Source: Paracidobacterium acidisoli (lineage in GTDB: Bacteria > Acidobacteriota > Terriglobia > Terriglobales > Acidobacteriaceae). From it: DNA of 64,000 nt. The stretch lies in the NCBI RefSeq assembly GCF_003428625.2, contig NZ_QVQT02000002.1:717026-781025 (forward strand), given 5' to 3'. Below are positions 30,783-39,425 of the stretch, in pieces (position 1 is the stretch's first letter; each line of letters begins with the position of its first letter). Made by a program: the position numbers and the translations under genes. A model generated the notes under the pieces. The model ran no database searches. It saw only the letters and a program-made list of their open reading frames with translations, and was not told where the DNA came from.

Positions 30783-32675
30783 TCAGTGGATGAAGTGAAG
30801 GATGATCTGGTTGGTGGCGAGGGCGGCGAGGTAGGCCAGGATGCCCATGTACGTGAACTGGAGGGCGGGCCACTTCCAGCTGTTGGTCTCGCGGCGCACG
30901 ATGGCGAGGGTGGAGGTGCACTGCATGGCGAAGGCGAAGAAGACGACGAGCGCCATGGCTCCGCCGAGCGTGAGGTCGTGGCGGAGCGCGGCCTGGAGGC
31001 CGAGAGACTGGGTGGCGGGGTCGGCTCCGTAGAGCGTGCCGAGGGTGCCGACGATGACCTCGCGCGCGACGACGGAGGTGAGCAGGCCGATGCCGATCTT
31101 CCAGTTGAAGCCGAGGGGGCGGATGACGGGCTCGATCCACTGACCGACGCGGCCGATTACGCTCTCGGGCAGCGTGGAATGGAAGGGGACATGGCTAAGG
31201 AACCAGAGTCCGATCATGACGCAGAGGATGACGGTTCCGGCCTGTTTGGTGAAGACCCTGCCGCGGTCGTAGAGGCGCAGTCCGAGCGAGCGCAGAGTGG
31301 GCATGCGGTACTGGGGCAGCTCGAGGATGAAGGGCGCTGAGGACGCTTTGAGAATCGAGGACTTGAGCAGGCGCGCGGTGCCGAGGGCGGCGAGGAATCC
31401 GAGCAGGTAGAGGGAGACCATGACGAGCGCGCGGAGGCCGAGGAGATCGCCGATGACCGGCTTGTTCGGAATAAAGGCCGCGATCATGAGCATGTAGATG
31501 GGCAGGCGGGCGGAGCAGGTCATGAACGGCGTGACGAGGATAGTGGCGAAACGGTCGCGCTTGTTCTCGATGGTGCGCGTGGCCATGATGGCGGGGACGG
31601 CGCAGGCATAGGCGGAGAGCAGCGGGATGAAGGCCTTGCCGTTGAGCCCGATCGACCGCATCATGCGGTCGGCGATGAGCGCGGCGCGGGCGAGATAGCC
31701 GGAGTCTTCGAGCACGCCGATGAAGAGGAAGAGCAGAAGGATCTGGGGCAGGAAGACGAGCACGGAGGCGACCCCGCGCCATACGCCGTCGATGAGCAGC
31801 GACTCGACCCAGTTGTGGCCGATGAGGAGGCCGATGAGGTCGCCGGCGCGGTTCAGGATTGCGCCGAAGCCGTCGCTGAGCGGCTGGCCGATGGTGAAGA
31901 CGACCTGGAAGACGGCGAAGACGACGGCGAGAAAAATGAGCGGGCCGGCGATGCGATGGAGCAGGAGACGGTCGAGGCGCTGGGTCCACTCGGAGGAGAG
32001 CGGCGCCTTGTATTTGGTGCGCGTGCTGATGCCGGTGGCCCACTGACGGTAGGAGCGGGCGTTGCCCATGACGGGCAGCTCGATGCGCGTGGAGACGGCG
32101 GCGACGGGCTCGGCTTTGCGGTTGAGGAAGTGGGTGATGGCGTCGAGGCCGGTGCCGCGCGAGGCGCTGATCTTTGCGACGGGCACGCCGAGCTCCTGCG
32201 CGAGGGCGAGGGTGTCGACTTCGCCGCCGCGGGCCTCCATGAGATCGCTCATGTTGAGCAGGACGAGCGTGGGCAGGCCGAGGCTGAGAACGGGCGCGGC
32301 AAGCATGAGCTGGCGGCGGAGGTGCAGCGAATCGAGGACGAGGAGCACGGCGTCGGGCGCGGGGGTTCCGGGCATCTGGCCGTGGAGGACATCGACGGCA
32401 ACGCGGGCGTCTTCGGAGTAGGAATCGAGGCTGTAGATGCCGGGCAGGTCGATGAGGATGAGGTCGCTGCGGCCGATGCCGGCGAGCTTGCCGACATGCT
32501 GCTCGACGGTGACGCCGGGATAGTTGGCGACCTTCTGGCGGAGCCCGGTGAGGCGGTTGAAGAGGGTGGACTTGCCGGAGTTCGGTGGTCCGACCAGCGC
32601 TACGGTGCGAATCTTTCCGGGGACTCGCGGTTCCGCCCTGATCTCAATCGTTTCTGTGCCGCAGCAGTCGCTCAT
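30783..32675 (-). CDS. feoB: Ferrous iron transporter FeoB
   Basis: A 630-residue Fe(II) importer. The N-terminal G domain shows G1 GPPNSGKST, G2 in NYPGVTVEQ, G3 DLPGIYSL and G4 NMSD (LLNMSDL); residues about 170-240 are the helical GDI region; the rest is a membrane domain with two Gate motifs (LLFLFIGVLEDSGYLARAAL; ACAVPAIMATRTIENKRDRF) and CSARLPIYML. It is shorter than the roughly 770 residues of E. coli FeoB but contains all key parts. Its start overlaps the feoA stop by four bases (ATGA), so both are translated together. FeoC is absent, as is common. No Fur-type box was recognised before feoA. Coding-strand third positions are C-rich, opposite to the plus-strand genes around it, following the strand rather than the gene. 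Confidence 0.96.
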   Translation of the reverse strand: MSDCCGTETIEIRAEPRVPGKIRTVALVGPPNSGKSTLFNRLTGLRQKVANYPGVTVEQHVGKLAGIGRSDLILIDLPGIYSLDSYSEDARVAVDVLHGQMPGTPAPDAVLLVLDSLHLRRQLMLAAPVLSLGLPTLVLLNMSDLMEARGGEVDTLALAQELGVPVAKISASRGTGLDAITHFLNRKAEPVAAVSTRIELPVMGNARSYRQWATGISTRTKYKAPLSSEWTQRLDRLLLHRIAGPLIFLAVVFAVFQVVFTIGQPLSDGFGAILNRAGDLIGLLIGHNWVESLLIDGVWRGVASVLVFLPQILLLFLFIGVLEDSGYLARAALIADRMMRSIGLNGKAFIPLLSAYACAVPAIMATRTIENKRDRFATILVTPFMTCSARLPIYMLMIAAFIPNKPVIGDLLGLRALVMVSLYLLGFLAALGTARLLKSSILKASSAPFILELPQYRMPTLRSLGLRLYDRGRVFTKQAGTVILCVMIGLWFLSHVPFHSTLPESVIGRVGQWIEPVIRPLGFNWKIGIGLLTSVVAREVIVGTLGTLYGADPATQSLGLQAALRHDLTLGGAMALVVFFAFAMQCTSTLAIVRRETNSWKWPALQFTYMGILAYLAALATNQIILHFIH

Positions 32676-32908
32676 TTCTCATTCAGTTCCCGCACCCGGA
32701 TGTATCGTGCTGTATCGCGGCGCAGAGCAATTTCGAATCCGTCAATGCCGAAGACGGTGGGATCGCCCGCAGGCGCCCGCCGCACTACGACTACGCGTGC
32801 CTCCGGAACAAAGCCCATGTGCATCAGGTGGTGCTGGATCTCGTTCGGCAGATCGATGTTTTCCACAATGCCGGTTCTGCCGATTGCCAGTTCGCTGAGA
32901 GTAGTCAC
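32672..32908 (-). CDS. feoA: FeoA, cytoplasmic SH3-like partner of FeoB
   Basis: A 78-residue protein with the FeoA/SH3-like pattern: LSELAIGRTGIVENIDLPNE, then IQHHLMHMGFVPEARVVVVR, and the final EIALRRDTARYIRVREL. FeoA is thought to modulate FeoB activity in the Fe(II) uptake complex. The length is normal. It is the first gene of the feoAB pair and its stop overlaps the feoB start (ATGA). About 180 bases upstream separate it from the divergent 95-residue ORF; no clear iron-box palindrome could be seen there. Confidence 0.93.
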   Translation of the reverse strand: MTTLSELAIGRTGIVENIDLPNEIQHHLMHMGFVPEARVVVVRRAPAGDPTVFGIDGFEIALRRDTARYIRVRELNEK

Positions 32909-33089
32909 CTGGTGCTCCGCGGACTTTTGTCATTCACCGTACATTTCCGGGGCTTTATTCCCGGTCCATTTTGGTCCGCTTTTTCATCATAGCGTAATTG
33001 CGACCAATTTACTCCTGGTTTGTCCGGGGACGGTGCTGACGGAAGAGATTCCCGCTCCGGAAGCGCTCGGCCGCACTACAATAGCGGGC

Positions 33090-33377
33090 ATGAATGCCTC
33101 GGATTTTCGCCGGACTCTTGACCAGAACGAGCCTCCTGCGGGCCTGCCGCCGCTGGCGGAGGCGCTGTGGCGGGAGGCGCACGGGGAGTGGGATCGCGCG
33201 CACCAGATCGCCCAGGATGTTCCTGGCCGCGATGGCGCGTGGGTGCATGCGTATCTGCACCGCAAAGACGGCGACACGTCGAATGCCGGGTACTGGTATG
33301 GCCAGGCGGGCAGGCCGCTTCCGGAGATGACGTTCGACGAGGAGTGGGAGCAGATTGCGGCGGCGCTGCTGAGGTGA
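33090..33377 (+). CDS. Conserved hypothetical protein, 95 residues
   Basis: A small soluble protein with MNASDFRRTL, a Pro-rich turn, then helical segments LAEALWREAHGEWDRAHQI, GAWVHAYLHRKDGDTSNAGY and WYGQAGRPLP. The H-RK-GD-NA-YWY-A pattern is one I associate with a widespread family of unknown function (bacterial conserved hypotheticals of 90-150 residues). The ATG at 33090 is chosen from a longer open frame because it begins this compact domain. It is divergent from feoA. Its stop is followed after one base by a hairpin with a T run, so it is probably a single-gene unit. Confidence 0.7.
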   Translation: MNASDFRRTLDQNEPPAGLPPLAEALWREAHGEWDRAHQIAQDVPGRDGAWVHAYLHRKDGDTSNAGYWYGQAGRPLPEMTFDEEWEQIAAALLR

Positions 33378-34255
33378 TGGGGCTAAAGACCCTTTTTTCC
33401 CTTTATTCACCGGGCTAAAGCCCGGTGCTTCTACCGGGTCTCGCCGGCGCGAGACGGGATGTGTTCCGTGGCTATGTCGCACAGGGGCTAAAGCCCTTTG
33501 ATTTTTGAGGATGGGTTCGGCACGGCTGAAGCCGTGCCCTGATACAAAGCGAAAAATGGAGCATCCAGCTTCCCACCTTAGCTTCCCGCCCCAACGAACG
33601 AACATCGTGTGCGCCGGGGACCCCGGTCGCGAAGGTGGGGCACCTGGATTCTGCGAATATGTGCCTCATGAGAAGCAAATGCAGATCCCTCGACTTCGCT
33701 CGGGATGACAAGGAGGAGGGTGTCGGGATGACTGAGTGGGAGATGGGATATCCGGAAAGACCGTCCCTTCGCGGCTGAAGCCGTGCCCTGATACAAAGCG
33801 AAAAATGGAATAGCTAGCCTCCCACCTTAGCTTCCCGCCCCAGCGAACGAACATCGTGTGCGCCGGGGACCCCGGTCGCGAAGGTGGGGCACCTGGATTC
33901 TGCGAATATGTGCCTCATGAGAAGCAAATGCAGATCCCTCGACTTCGCTCGGGATGACAAAGGGAGGGGTTTTCAGTCCCATGTCCGAAAAGCCGGACAT
34001 GGGGCACCCTGGTAATTTCGTGTTTTGGCGGAGCCGGGCTGAAGCCCCTTTCCTTTTTTTGCCTTCATTCACCGGGCTAAAGCCCGGTGCTTCTACCGGG
34101 TCTCGCTGGCGGCGTTCGGGTGGCGTGTTCATTTCTGAACAGCGGCTTTCGGGCGTGGACAGTGCGCGGCAGTTCTTCATATTGATAAAGGGCTGATTCA
34201 GGGCGGGTTATCTTCGGGCCGGCGGTGGTACGGCGCATGCACGAAGGACAACTGT
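33378..34255. repeat. 878-base palindromic array with a direct duplication
   Basis: No gene seen. After the terminator come CACCGGGCTAAAGCCCGGTG with GTCTCGC / GCGAGAC (about 33409-33457), CAGGGGCTAAAGCCC, and GGCACGGCTGAAGCCGTGCC (33520-33539). A block of about 188 bases starting CGGCTGAAGCCGTGCCCTG is then present twice, at 33524-33711 and 33772-33960. A CATGTCCG / CGGACATG stem (about 33980-34005), a GGGCTGAAGCCCC stem and another CACCGGGCT copy follow (about 34071-34112). The last 90 bases lead into the first ADOP gene (AAGGA before its ATG). Confidence 0.85.
33379..33398 (+). terminator. Repeat-derived intrinsic terminator
   Basis: GGGGCTAAAGACCC followed by TTTTTT begins one base after the stop of the 33090 gene. 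It is a variant of the common GGGGCTGAAGCCCC module with one mismatch in the stem. Confidence 0.6.
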
Positions 34256-36709
34256 ATGCTGACCGATATCCGTTACGCGCTGCGCCGTCTGAAGAAGTCT
34301 CCGGGGTTCACGCTGGTGGTGGTGCTGACGCTGGCGGTGGGGATCGGAGCCACGACGGCGATCTTTTCGCTGGTGTATGACGTGCTGCTGCGGCCGCTGC
34401 CGTATGCGCATCCCGAACAACTGACGGTGATGGAAGAGCAGGTGGCGGAGATGCGGGACAGCTATCCCACGCTGCCGATGAATGCGAACCACTTCGTCTT
34501 CTGGCAGGAGCACAGTCACAGCTTTCAGTCGATGGCGCTGATGCGGCAGGACACGCTTCCGCTGGGCGGCGGGGAGCATCCGCTGCAGATGAGCGTGCTG
34601 CGCTCGACGCCGGGGATCTTCGCGGTGCTGGCGGCAGCTCCGCAGATGGGGCGGGTGTTTACCGTTCAGGAAGACCAGCCGGGGCATGAGCACGTGGCGG
34701 TGCTGATGGACGGGCTGTGGCGCGGGCAGTTCCACGCGGACCCGGCGATCCTGGGAAAGACGATTACGCTCAACGGCTATCCGTATACGGTGATCGGGGT
34801 GATGGCGCCGTCGTTTCACCTGCCCAGCCTGCTGAGCACCGCGGCGGCGATGATGGCGACACCGGAGCCGGCGGAGGCGATTGTACCGATTGCGCTGACC
34901 AAAGAACGGCTCGAGGAGCCGATGTCGGACTTCGACTACTTCGGGCTGGGGCGGCTGAAGCCGGGCGTCTCAGCGGCGCAGGCCAATGCCGAGATCAATG
35001 CGATGGACCACACGATTGCGGCGGGGGTTCCTGCGGATGAAAAGGCGACGCTCTATGCGGTGCTGACCCCTTTTCAGAAAGATCTGGTGGGAGATAATCG
35101 CAGGCCGCTGCTGATTCTGCTGGCCGCGGTGGCGGGGCTGCTGCTGGTGGGCTGCATCAACATCACGAATCTGCTGCTGGCGCGTGCGGTGAGCCGGCGG
35201 CAGGAGATGGCGATTGCGTCGGCGCTGGGCGCGAGCCGCGGCGATATGCTGCGCGCGGCGATGCGGGAGTCGACGGCGCTGGCGGTGGGGGGCGGAGCGC
35301 TGGGCGTGCTGCTGGCGGCGATGACGGTGCCGATGATGCAGCACTTTCTGCCTCCGACGCTCGACTTTCGCGGCGCGCTGCGCCTGGACTGGGCGGGAGC
35401 GGGGTGCGCGGTGCTGCTGGTGATGCTGGCCACACTGCTGGCGGGGGCTGCTCCTACCTGGCTGAGCTGGCGGATGGCGCCGCAGGAGGTGCTGCACAGC
35501 GAATCGCGGCTGGCGAGCGAGCCGCGCAGCAGCAGGCGGCTGCGCAGAGTGCTGGTGTCGGCCGAGGTGGCGGTGAGCGTGGCGCTGGTGCTGGTGACGG
35601 GGCTGCTGACGGCGAGCCTGTTCCGGCTGATGCATATCGACCGCGGCTTCGAGACGAGCCACACGCTGACGGCGACGATCGATCTGCCGTCGATGGGCTA
35701 TCAGAAAGATGAAGACCGCGCGGCCTTTTATCAGAAGGCCCTCGAGCGGCTGAGACGTCTGCCCGGAGTGCAGTATGCGGCGGTGACGAGCGTGCTGCCG
35801 CTGGGCGGCGACGGGTGGGGCGACATGGTGCGCCTGCCAGGCGACACGCGGCCGATATCGCAGATACCAGTGGAGCACTTTCGCTGGATCAGTCCGGGAT
35901 ATTTCGAGGCGCTGCACCTGCCGCTGATCGCAGGGCGCGCACTCAGTGCCGATGATGCGGGGAAGAATGTTGCTATCGTCTCGGAGCAGACGGCGCGAAC
36001 GCTGTGGCCGGGAAAGAATGCCGTGGGCCAGCAGTTCCGGAGAGGCGATATCACCGAGCCGGGCAACAAGCCTCTGACGGTGATTGGCGTTGCGGCGGAT
36101 GCGCGAACGATTTCGCTGGCGAGCGCGGACCCGATGATGGTGTATGTGCCGTACTGGTATCGCACCGATATGGGGGGCGGGCTGGTGATCCACACCAGCC
36201 AGGACCCGGCGGCGATGGCCGACTCGATCCGGCGAGCGATCTGGAGCGTCGATGCGTCGGTTCCGGTTCCGACGGTGCGCACGCTGGACGGCATCGTTGC
36301 CGATTCGGTGGCGGCGCGGCGCTTCGAGATGGATCTGCTGATGCTGTTTGCGGTAAGCGCGCTGCTGCTGGCGGGACTGGGCGTGTATGGCGTCGTGACC
36401 TATTCCGTGATGCAGCGGCGGCGGGAGATCGGTCTGCGGCTGGCGCTGGGCGCGCAGCATGCGGATATTTATGGCATGGTGCTGCGCGACGGCATGATGC
36501 CGGTGCTGATGGGCGCGGCGGCAGGCATTGCCATCGCATTTGTCTCTGCTCGCCTGGTGAGCAGCCTGCTCTTCGAGGTGAGCCCGTACAACCCGGCGGT
36601 TACGACGGGAGCGATCTGCATTCTGGCGGCAACGGGGTGCGTGGCGTGTCTGCTGCCGGCGCGGCGCGCAGCCAGCGTGGAGCCGATGGAGGCGCTGCGG
36701 ACGGAATGA
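34256..36709 (+). CDS. ADOP-family FtsX/MacB-type permease, first of three
   Basis: An 817-residue membrane protein of the acidobacterial duplicated-orphan-permease type: a MacB periplasmic core domain and FtsX permease domain, present twice. The N-terminus MLTDIRYALRRLKKSPGFTL leads into the first membrane segment with GIGATTAIFSLVYDVLLRPL. FtsX triplets of membrane segments occur at about 285-405 (NITNLLLARAVSRRQEMAIA) and 690-805 (YSVMQRRREIGLRLALGAQH). It ends in the ASVEPMEALRTE motif. Such permeases normally need a MacB-like ATPase and have been linked to efflux or export of peptides and lipids; no ATPase is encoded nearby. AAGGA lies 8 bases before the ATG. Two paralogues follow on the same strand. 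Confidence 0.9.
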   Translation: MLTDIRYALRRLKKSPGFTLVVVLTLAVGIGATTAIFSLVYDVLLRPLPYAHPEQLTVMEEQVAEMRDSYPTLPMNANHFVFWQEHSHSFQSMALMRQDTLPLGGGEHPLQMSVLRSTPGIFAVLAAAPQMGRVFTVQEDQPGHEHVAVLMDGLWRGQFHADPAILGKTITLNGYPYTVIGVMAPSFHLPSLLSTAAAMMATPEPAEAIVPIALTKERLEEPMSDFDYFGLGRLKPGVSAAQANAEINAMDHTIAAGVPADEKATLYAVLTPFQKDLVGDNRRPLLILLAAVAGLLLVGCINITNLLLARAVSRRQEMAIASALGASRGDMLRAAMRESTALAVGGGALGVLLAAMTVPMMQHFLPPTLDFRGALRLDWAGAGCAVLLVMLATLLAGAAPTWLSWRMAPQEVLHSESRLASEPRSSRRLRRVLVSAEVAVSVALVLVTGLLTASLFRLMHIDRGFETSHTLTATIDLPSMGYQKDEDRAAFYQKALERLRRLPGVQYAAVTSVLPLGGDGWGDMVRLPGDTRPISQIPVEHFRWISPGYFEALHLPLIAGRALSADDAGKNVAIVSEQTARTLWPGKNAVGQQFRRGDITEPGNKPLTVIGVAADARTISLASADPMMVYVPYWYRTDMGGGLVIHTSQDPAAMADSIRRAIWSVDASVPVPTVRTLDGIVADSVAARRFEMDLLMLFAVSALLLAGLGVYGVVTYSVMQRRREIGLRLALGAQHADIYGMVLRDGMMPVLMGAAAGIAIAFVSARLVSSLLFEVSPYNPAVTTGAICILAATGCVACLLPARRAASVEPMEALRTE

Positions 36710-36923
36710 GATGCGTGGGGGCTTCTTCCCACCTTAGCCGCCAACAACGGGCGGCGAAGATGGGGCACCCGCTTCGCAAAGGTGGAACACCCGGTTCGCG
36801 AAGGTGGGCACCCGGCGATGACAAAGTTTGAGAGTGTACATTCCCACGTCCGAACAGACGGACGCGGGGCACCCGGCAGCCGGAGCCTTCAACAAAAATA
36901 CGTAACAGAGAATGTGACACATT
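36710..36923. repeat. Palindromic array between ADOP genes 1 and 2
   Basis: Contains the simple outer palindrome CCCACCTTAGCCGCC / GGCGGCGAAGATGGGG (about 36728-36768), two GCGAAGGTGG half copies, and a CCCACGTCCG / CGGACGCGGGG stem (36843-36869). The last 25 bases carry GTAACAGAGAATGTGACA before the second ADOP start. Confidence 0.8.
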
Positions 36924-39353
36924 ATGATGGCTGACTTTAAATTCGCATTCCGGCAGCTGCGCCGCTCGCCCGCGTTCGCTGTGACCGCAGTACTGACGCT
37001 GGCTCTGGGCATTGGAGCGAATACGGCGATCTTCTCGCTGGTCGACTCGATTCTGCTGCGTCCTCTTCCCTTTGCGCAGCAGGACAGGCTGATCCGCATC
37101 ACGGGTGACGAGCTGAGCTATTTTCCGAAGGGCTGGATTCGCGCTCTGGGCGAGCACGCGACGGCGCTCGAATCCCTGAGCGGCTTCGGCGCCGATACGG
37201 AGTTCAACATTGCGCAGGCCGACACCTCGGACCGCGTGTTCGGCGCGCAGATGATGGTGAACGGCTTCGATACGCTGGGCATTCATCCTGCGATCGGACG
37301 GTTCTTCACGGCGGACGATGCGGTAACCGGGCACGATCAGGAAGTGGTGCTGAGCTACGGATACTGGCGGCAGCACTTTGCGGCGAGTCCTGCTGCGGTT
37401 GGAACAACGCTGCGCATCGACGGCGTGCCGCGGCGGATTATCGGCGTGATGCCGGCGGGCGTTCACTTTCCGTATGCCGATACGCAGTTTGTGATTCCGG
37501 TGGCGTTTAAGGGCGGCGATGCGATCGATCCCTGGAACAACTTCAGCCTGCTGGCCTTTGGGCGTCTGAAGAATGGCGCGACGCCGCTTCAGGCGCAGGC
37601 GGAGATGCGCCGGCTGCACAATGTGCTGCTGCCGCTGTTTCCGTGGAGGATGCCCGATCTGTGGGCGGGCGATATGACGGTGGTGCCGCTGCTGGAAGCG
37701 GAGGTGGGCGCGACGCGGCCGCGGCTGCTGCTGCTGTTTGGAGCGGTGGGGCTGATTCTGCTGATTGCCTGCGCCAACGTGGCCAACCTGATGCTGGCGC
37801 GCGCGGCGGGACGCGAGCGCGAGATGGCGATTCGCGGAGCGCTGGGCGCTTCCGGATGGCGGCTGATGCGGCAGCTGCTTGCGGAGAGCGTGCTGCTCGC
37901 CGTGCTGGCCGGAGCGGCCGGAGTGATCGTCGCCGCTGCTGGCCTGCGCGCGCTGGTGAGTCTGCTGCCTGCCGATACGCCGCGCCTTGCGGGGCTGGGG
38001 CTGCACTGGCCCGTCTTTTTGTTTGCCGCCGCCGTTTCCGTGCTGACGGGGCTGTTGTTCGGGCTGATTCCGGCGCTGCGCATGGCCTCGCCGAACCTGC
38101 AGGGGACGCTGCGCTCGGGCAGCCGCAGTGTGGCGGGACATGCATCGCAGTTTCGCACGTCGATGCTGCTGGTGGTGGGACAGATCGGTCTGTCGGTTGT
38201 GGTGATTACGGCGGCGGGGCTGATGCTGCACAGCCTGTACAGGCTTTCGCAGGTCGATCCCGGCTTTCGCGCGGACCGCATTGTGACGGCCGAGGTTTCG
38301 CTCGATGCGGGCGCGTGCAAAGAGAAGGGACGGTGCCAGGAGTTTTTCGCAACGCTGACCGATGCGCTGCGCGGGATTCCGGGAACGGGGAGCGCCTCGC
38401 TGGCGAATGCGCTGCCGATGAGCGGGCCTTCGGGGAGCTATGTGTACGACGCGGAGGGACATCCGCGCGATCCGCACGAGGGAGCGGCGCTGGCGACCGG
38501 ACGCGTGGTGACGCCGAGCTACTTCGACACGCTGGGAATGCATTTGCTGGAGGGGCGGCTGTTTTCAGAGCAGGATGCATCGGGCGCGAGCCGCGCGGTG
38601 ATCATCAATCAGCACATGGCGGCGCGGCTGTGGCCGCAGCAGAACCCGATCGGCAAACACATTATCGAAGTCGCCGATGAGAAGGTTCCGGCGGTCTGGA
38701 GCGTGAACGATGCGCCGGTGATTGTGGGCGTGGCGGCGAATACGCACGAAGACAGCCTGGCGGGGCGGTTCGGCGATGAGGTGTGGCTGCCGCTGACTCC
38801 GGCGACGGAGGCTCCGGTGATGTATGTGCTGCTGCGGACGCGGCTGACGACGCCGGAGGCGGCGGCGGCGATTCGCAGAGCGGTTGCGGGGATCGATCCG
38901 TTTGCGCCGGTGACGCGGGTGCGCACGCTGAACGAGGTGATCTCGGCATCGGTCTCGGCGCCGCGGTCGCTGACGATTCTGCTGCTGTGCTTCGGATCGC
39001 TGGCGGTGCTGATCGGGCTGATCGGCGTCTACAGCCTGATTGCGTACATTGTGAGCTGGCGGACGCGCGAGATCGGGATACGGCTGGCGCTGGGCGCGCG
39101 GCGCTGGCAGATTGTGAAGGCCATCATGCGGCAGAGCGTGCTGCTGGCACTGACCGGCTCGGTGGTGGGACTGGCGGCGGCGGCCGCAGCCACGCGGCTG
39201 CTCGAGCGATTTCTTTACGGAGTGAGCGCGCTCGATCCGGTGACGTACTGCCTGGTTCCGGTGCTGATGCTGGCGCTGGCCATGCTGGCGGCGTGGATTC
39301 CGGCGCGACGGGCGGCGGCGGTGGACCCGGTGGACGCGCTGCGCAGCGAATAG
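36924..39353 (+). CDS. ADOP-family FtsX/MacB-type permease, second of three
   Basis: An 809-residue paralogue of the preceding permease. N-terminus MADFKFAFRQLRRSPAFAVT, GIGANTAIFSLVDSILLRPL, first FtsX core near 270-400 (ANVANLMLARAAGREREMAI), second near 680-800 (YIVSWRTREIGIRLALGARR), and C-terminal AAAVDPVDALRSE. No prefix domain precedes the first membrane segment, unlike the PadR-linked ADOP at 53958. Two ATGs stand in a row at the start. The gap to the first paralogue is a repeat array, so it probably has its own promoter; the gap to the third is only 72 bases. No ATPase is near, hence the orphan-permease label. Confidence 0.9.
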   Translation: MMADFKFAFRQLRRSPAFAVTAVLTLALGIGANTAIFSLVDSILLRPLPFAQQDRLIRITGDELSYFPKGWIRALGEHATALESLSGFGADTEFNIAQADTSDRVFGAQMMVNGFDTLGIHPAIGRFFTADDAVTGHDQEVVLSYGYWRQHFAASPAAVGTTLRIDGVPRRIIGVMPAGVHFPYADTQFVIPVAFKGGDAIDPWNNFSLLAFGRLKNGATPLQAQAEMRRLHNVLLPLFPWRMPDLWAGDMTVVPLLEAEVGATRPRLLLLFGAVGLILLIACANVANLMLARAAGREREMAIRGALGASGWRLMRQLLAESVLLAVLAGAAGVIVAAAGLRALVSLLPADTPRLAGLGLHWPVFLFAAAVSVLTGLLFGLIPALRMASPNLQGTLRSGSRSVAGHASQFRTSMLLVVGQIGLSVVVITAAGLMLHSLYRLSQVDPGFRADRIVTAEVSLDAGACKEKGRCQEFFATLTDALRGIPGTGSASLANALPMSGPSGSYVYDAEGHPRDPHEGAALATGRVVTPSYFDTLGMHLLEGRLFSEQDASGASRAVIINQHMAARLWPQQNPIGKHIIEVADEKVPAVWSVNDAPVIVGVAANTHEDSLAGRFGDEVWLPLTPATEAPVMYVLLRTRLTTPEAAAAIRRAVAGIDPFAPVTRVRTLNEVISASVSAPRSLTILLLCFGSLAVLIGLIGVYSLIAYIVSWRTREIGIRLALGARRWQIVKAIMRQSVLLALTGSVVGLAAAAAATRLLERFLYGVSALDPVTYCLVPVLMLALAMLAAWIPARRAAAVDPVDALRSE

Positions 39354-39425
39354 ACGCAGGAAGAAAGCGGCTCGACCGAAGACATTGAGCCGCGCACTGA
39401 ATATGTAACGGAGAAGGCGACAAAT

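Noticed and set aside
32909-33089. Fur-type or DtxR-type box before feoA
   Set aside because: No convincing palindrome resembling either consensus was seen.
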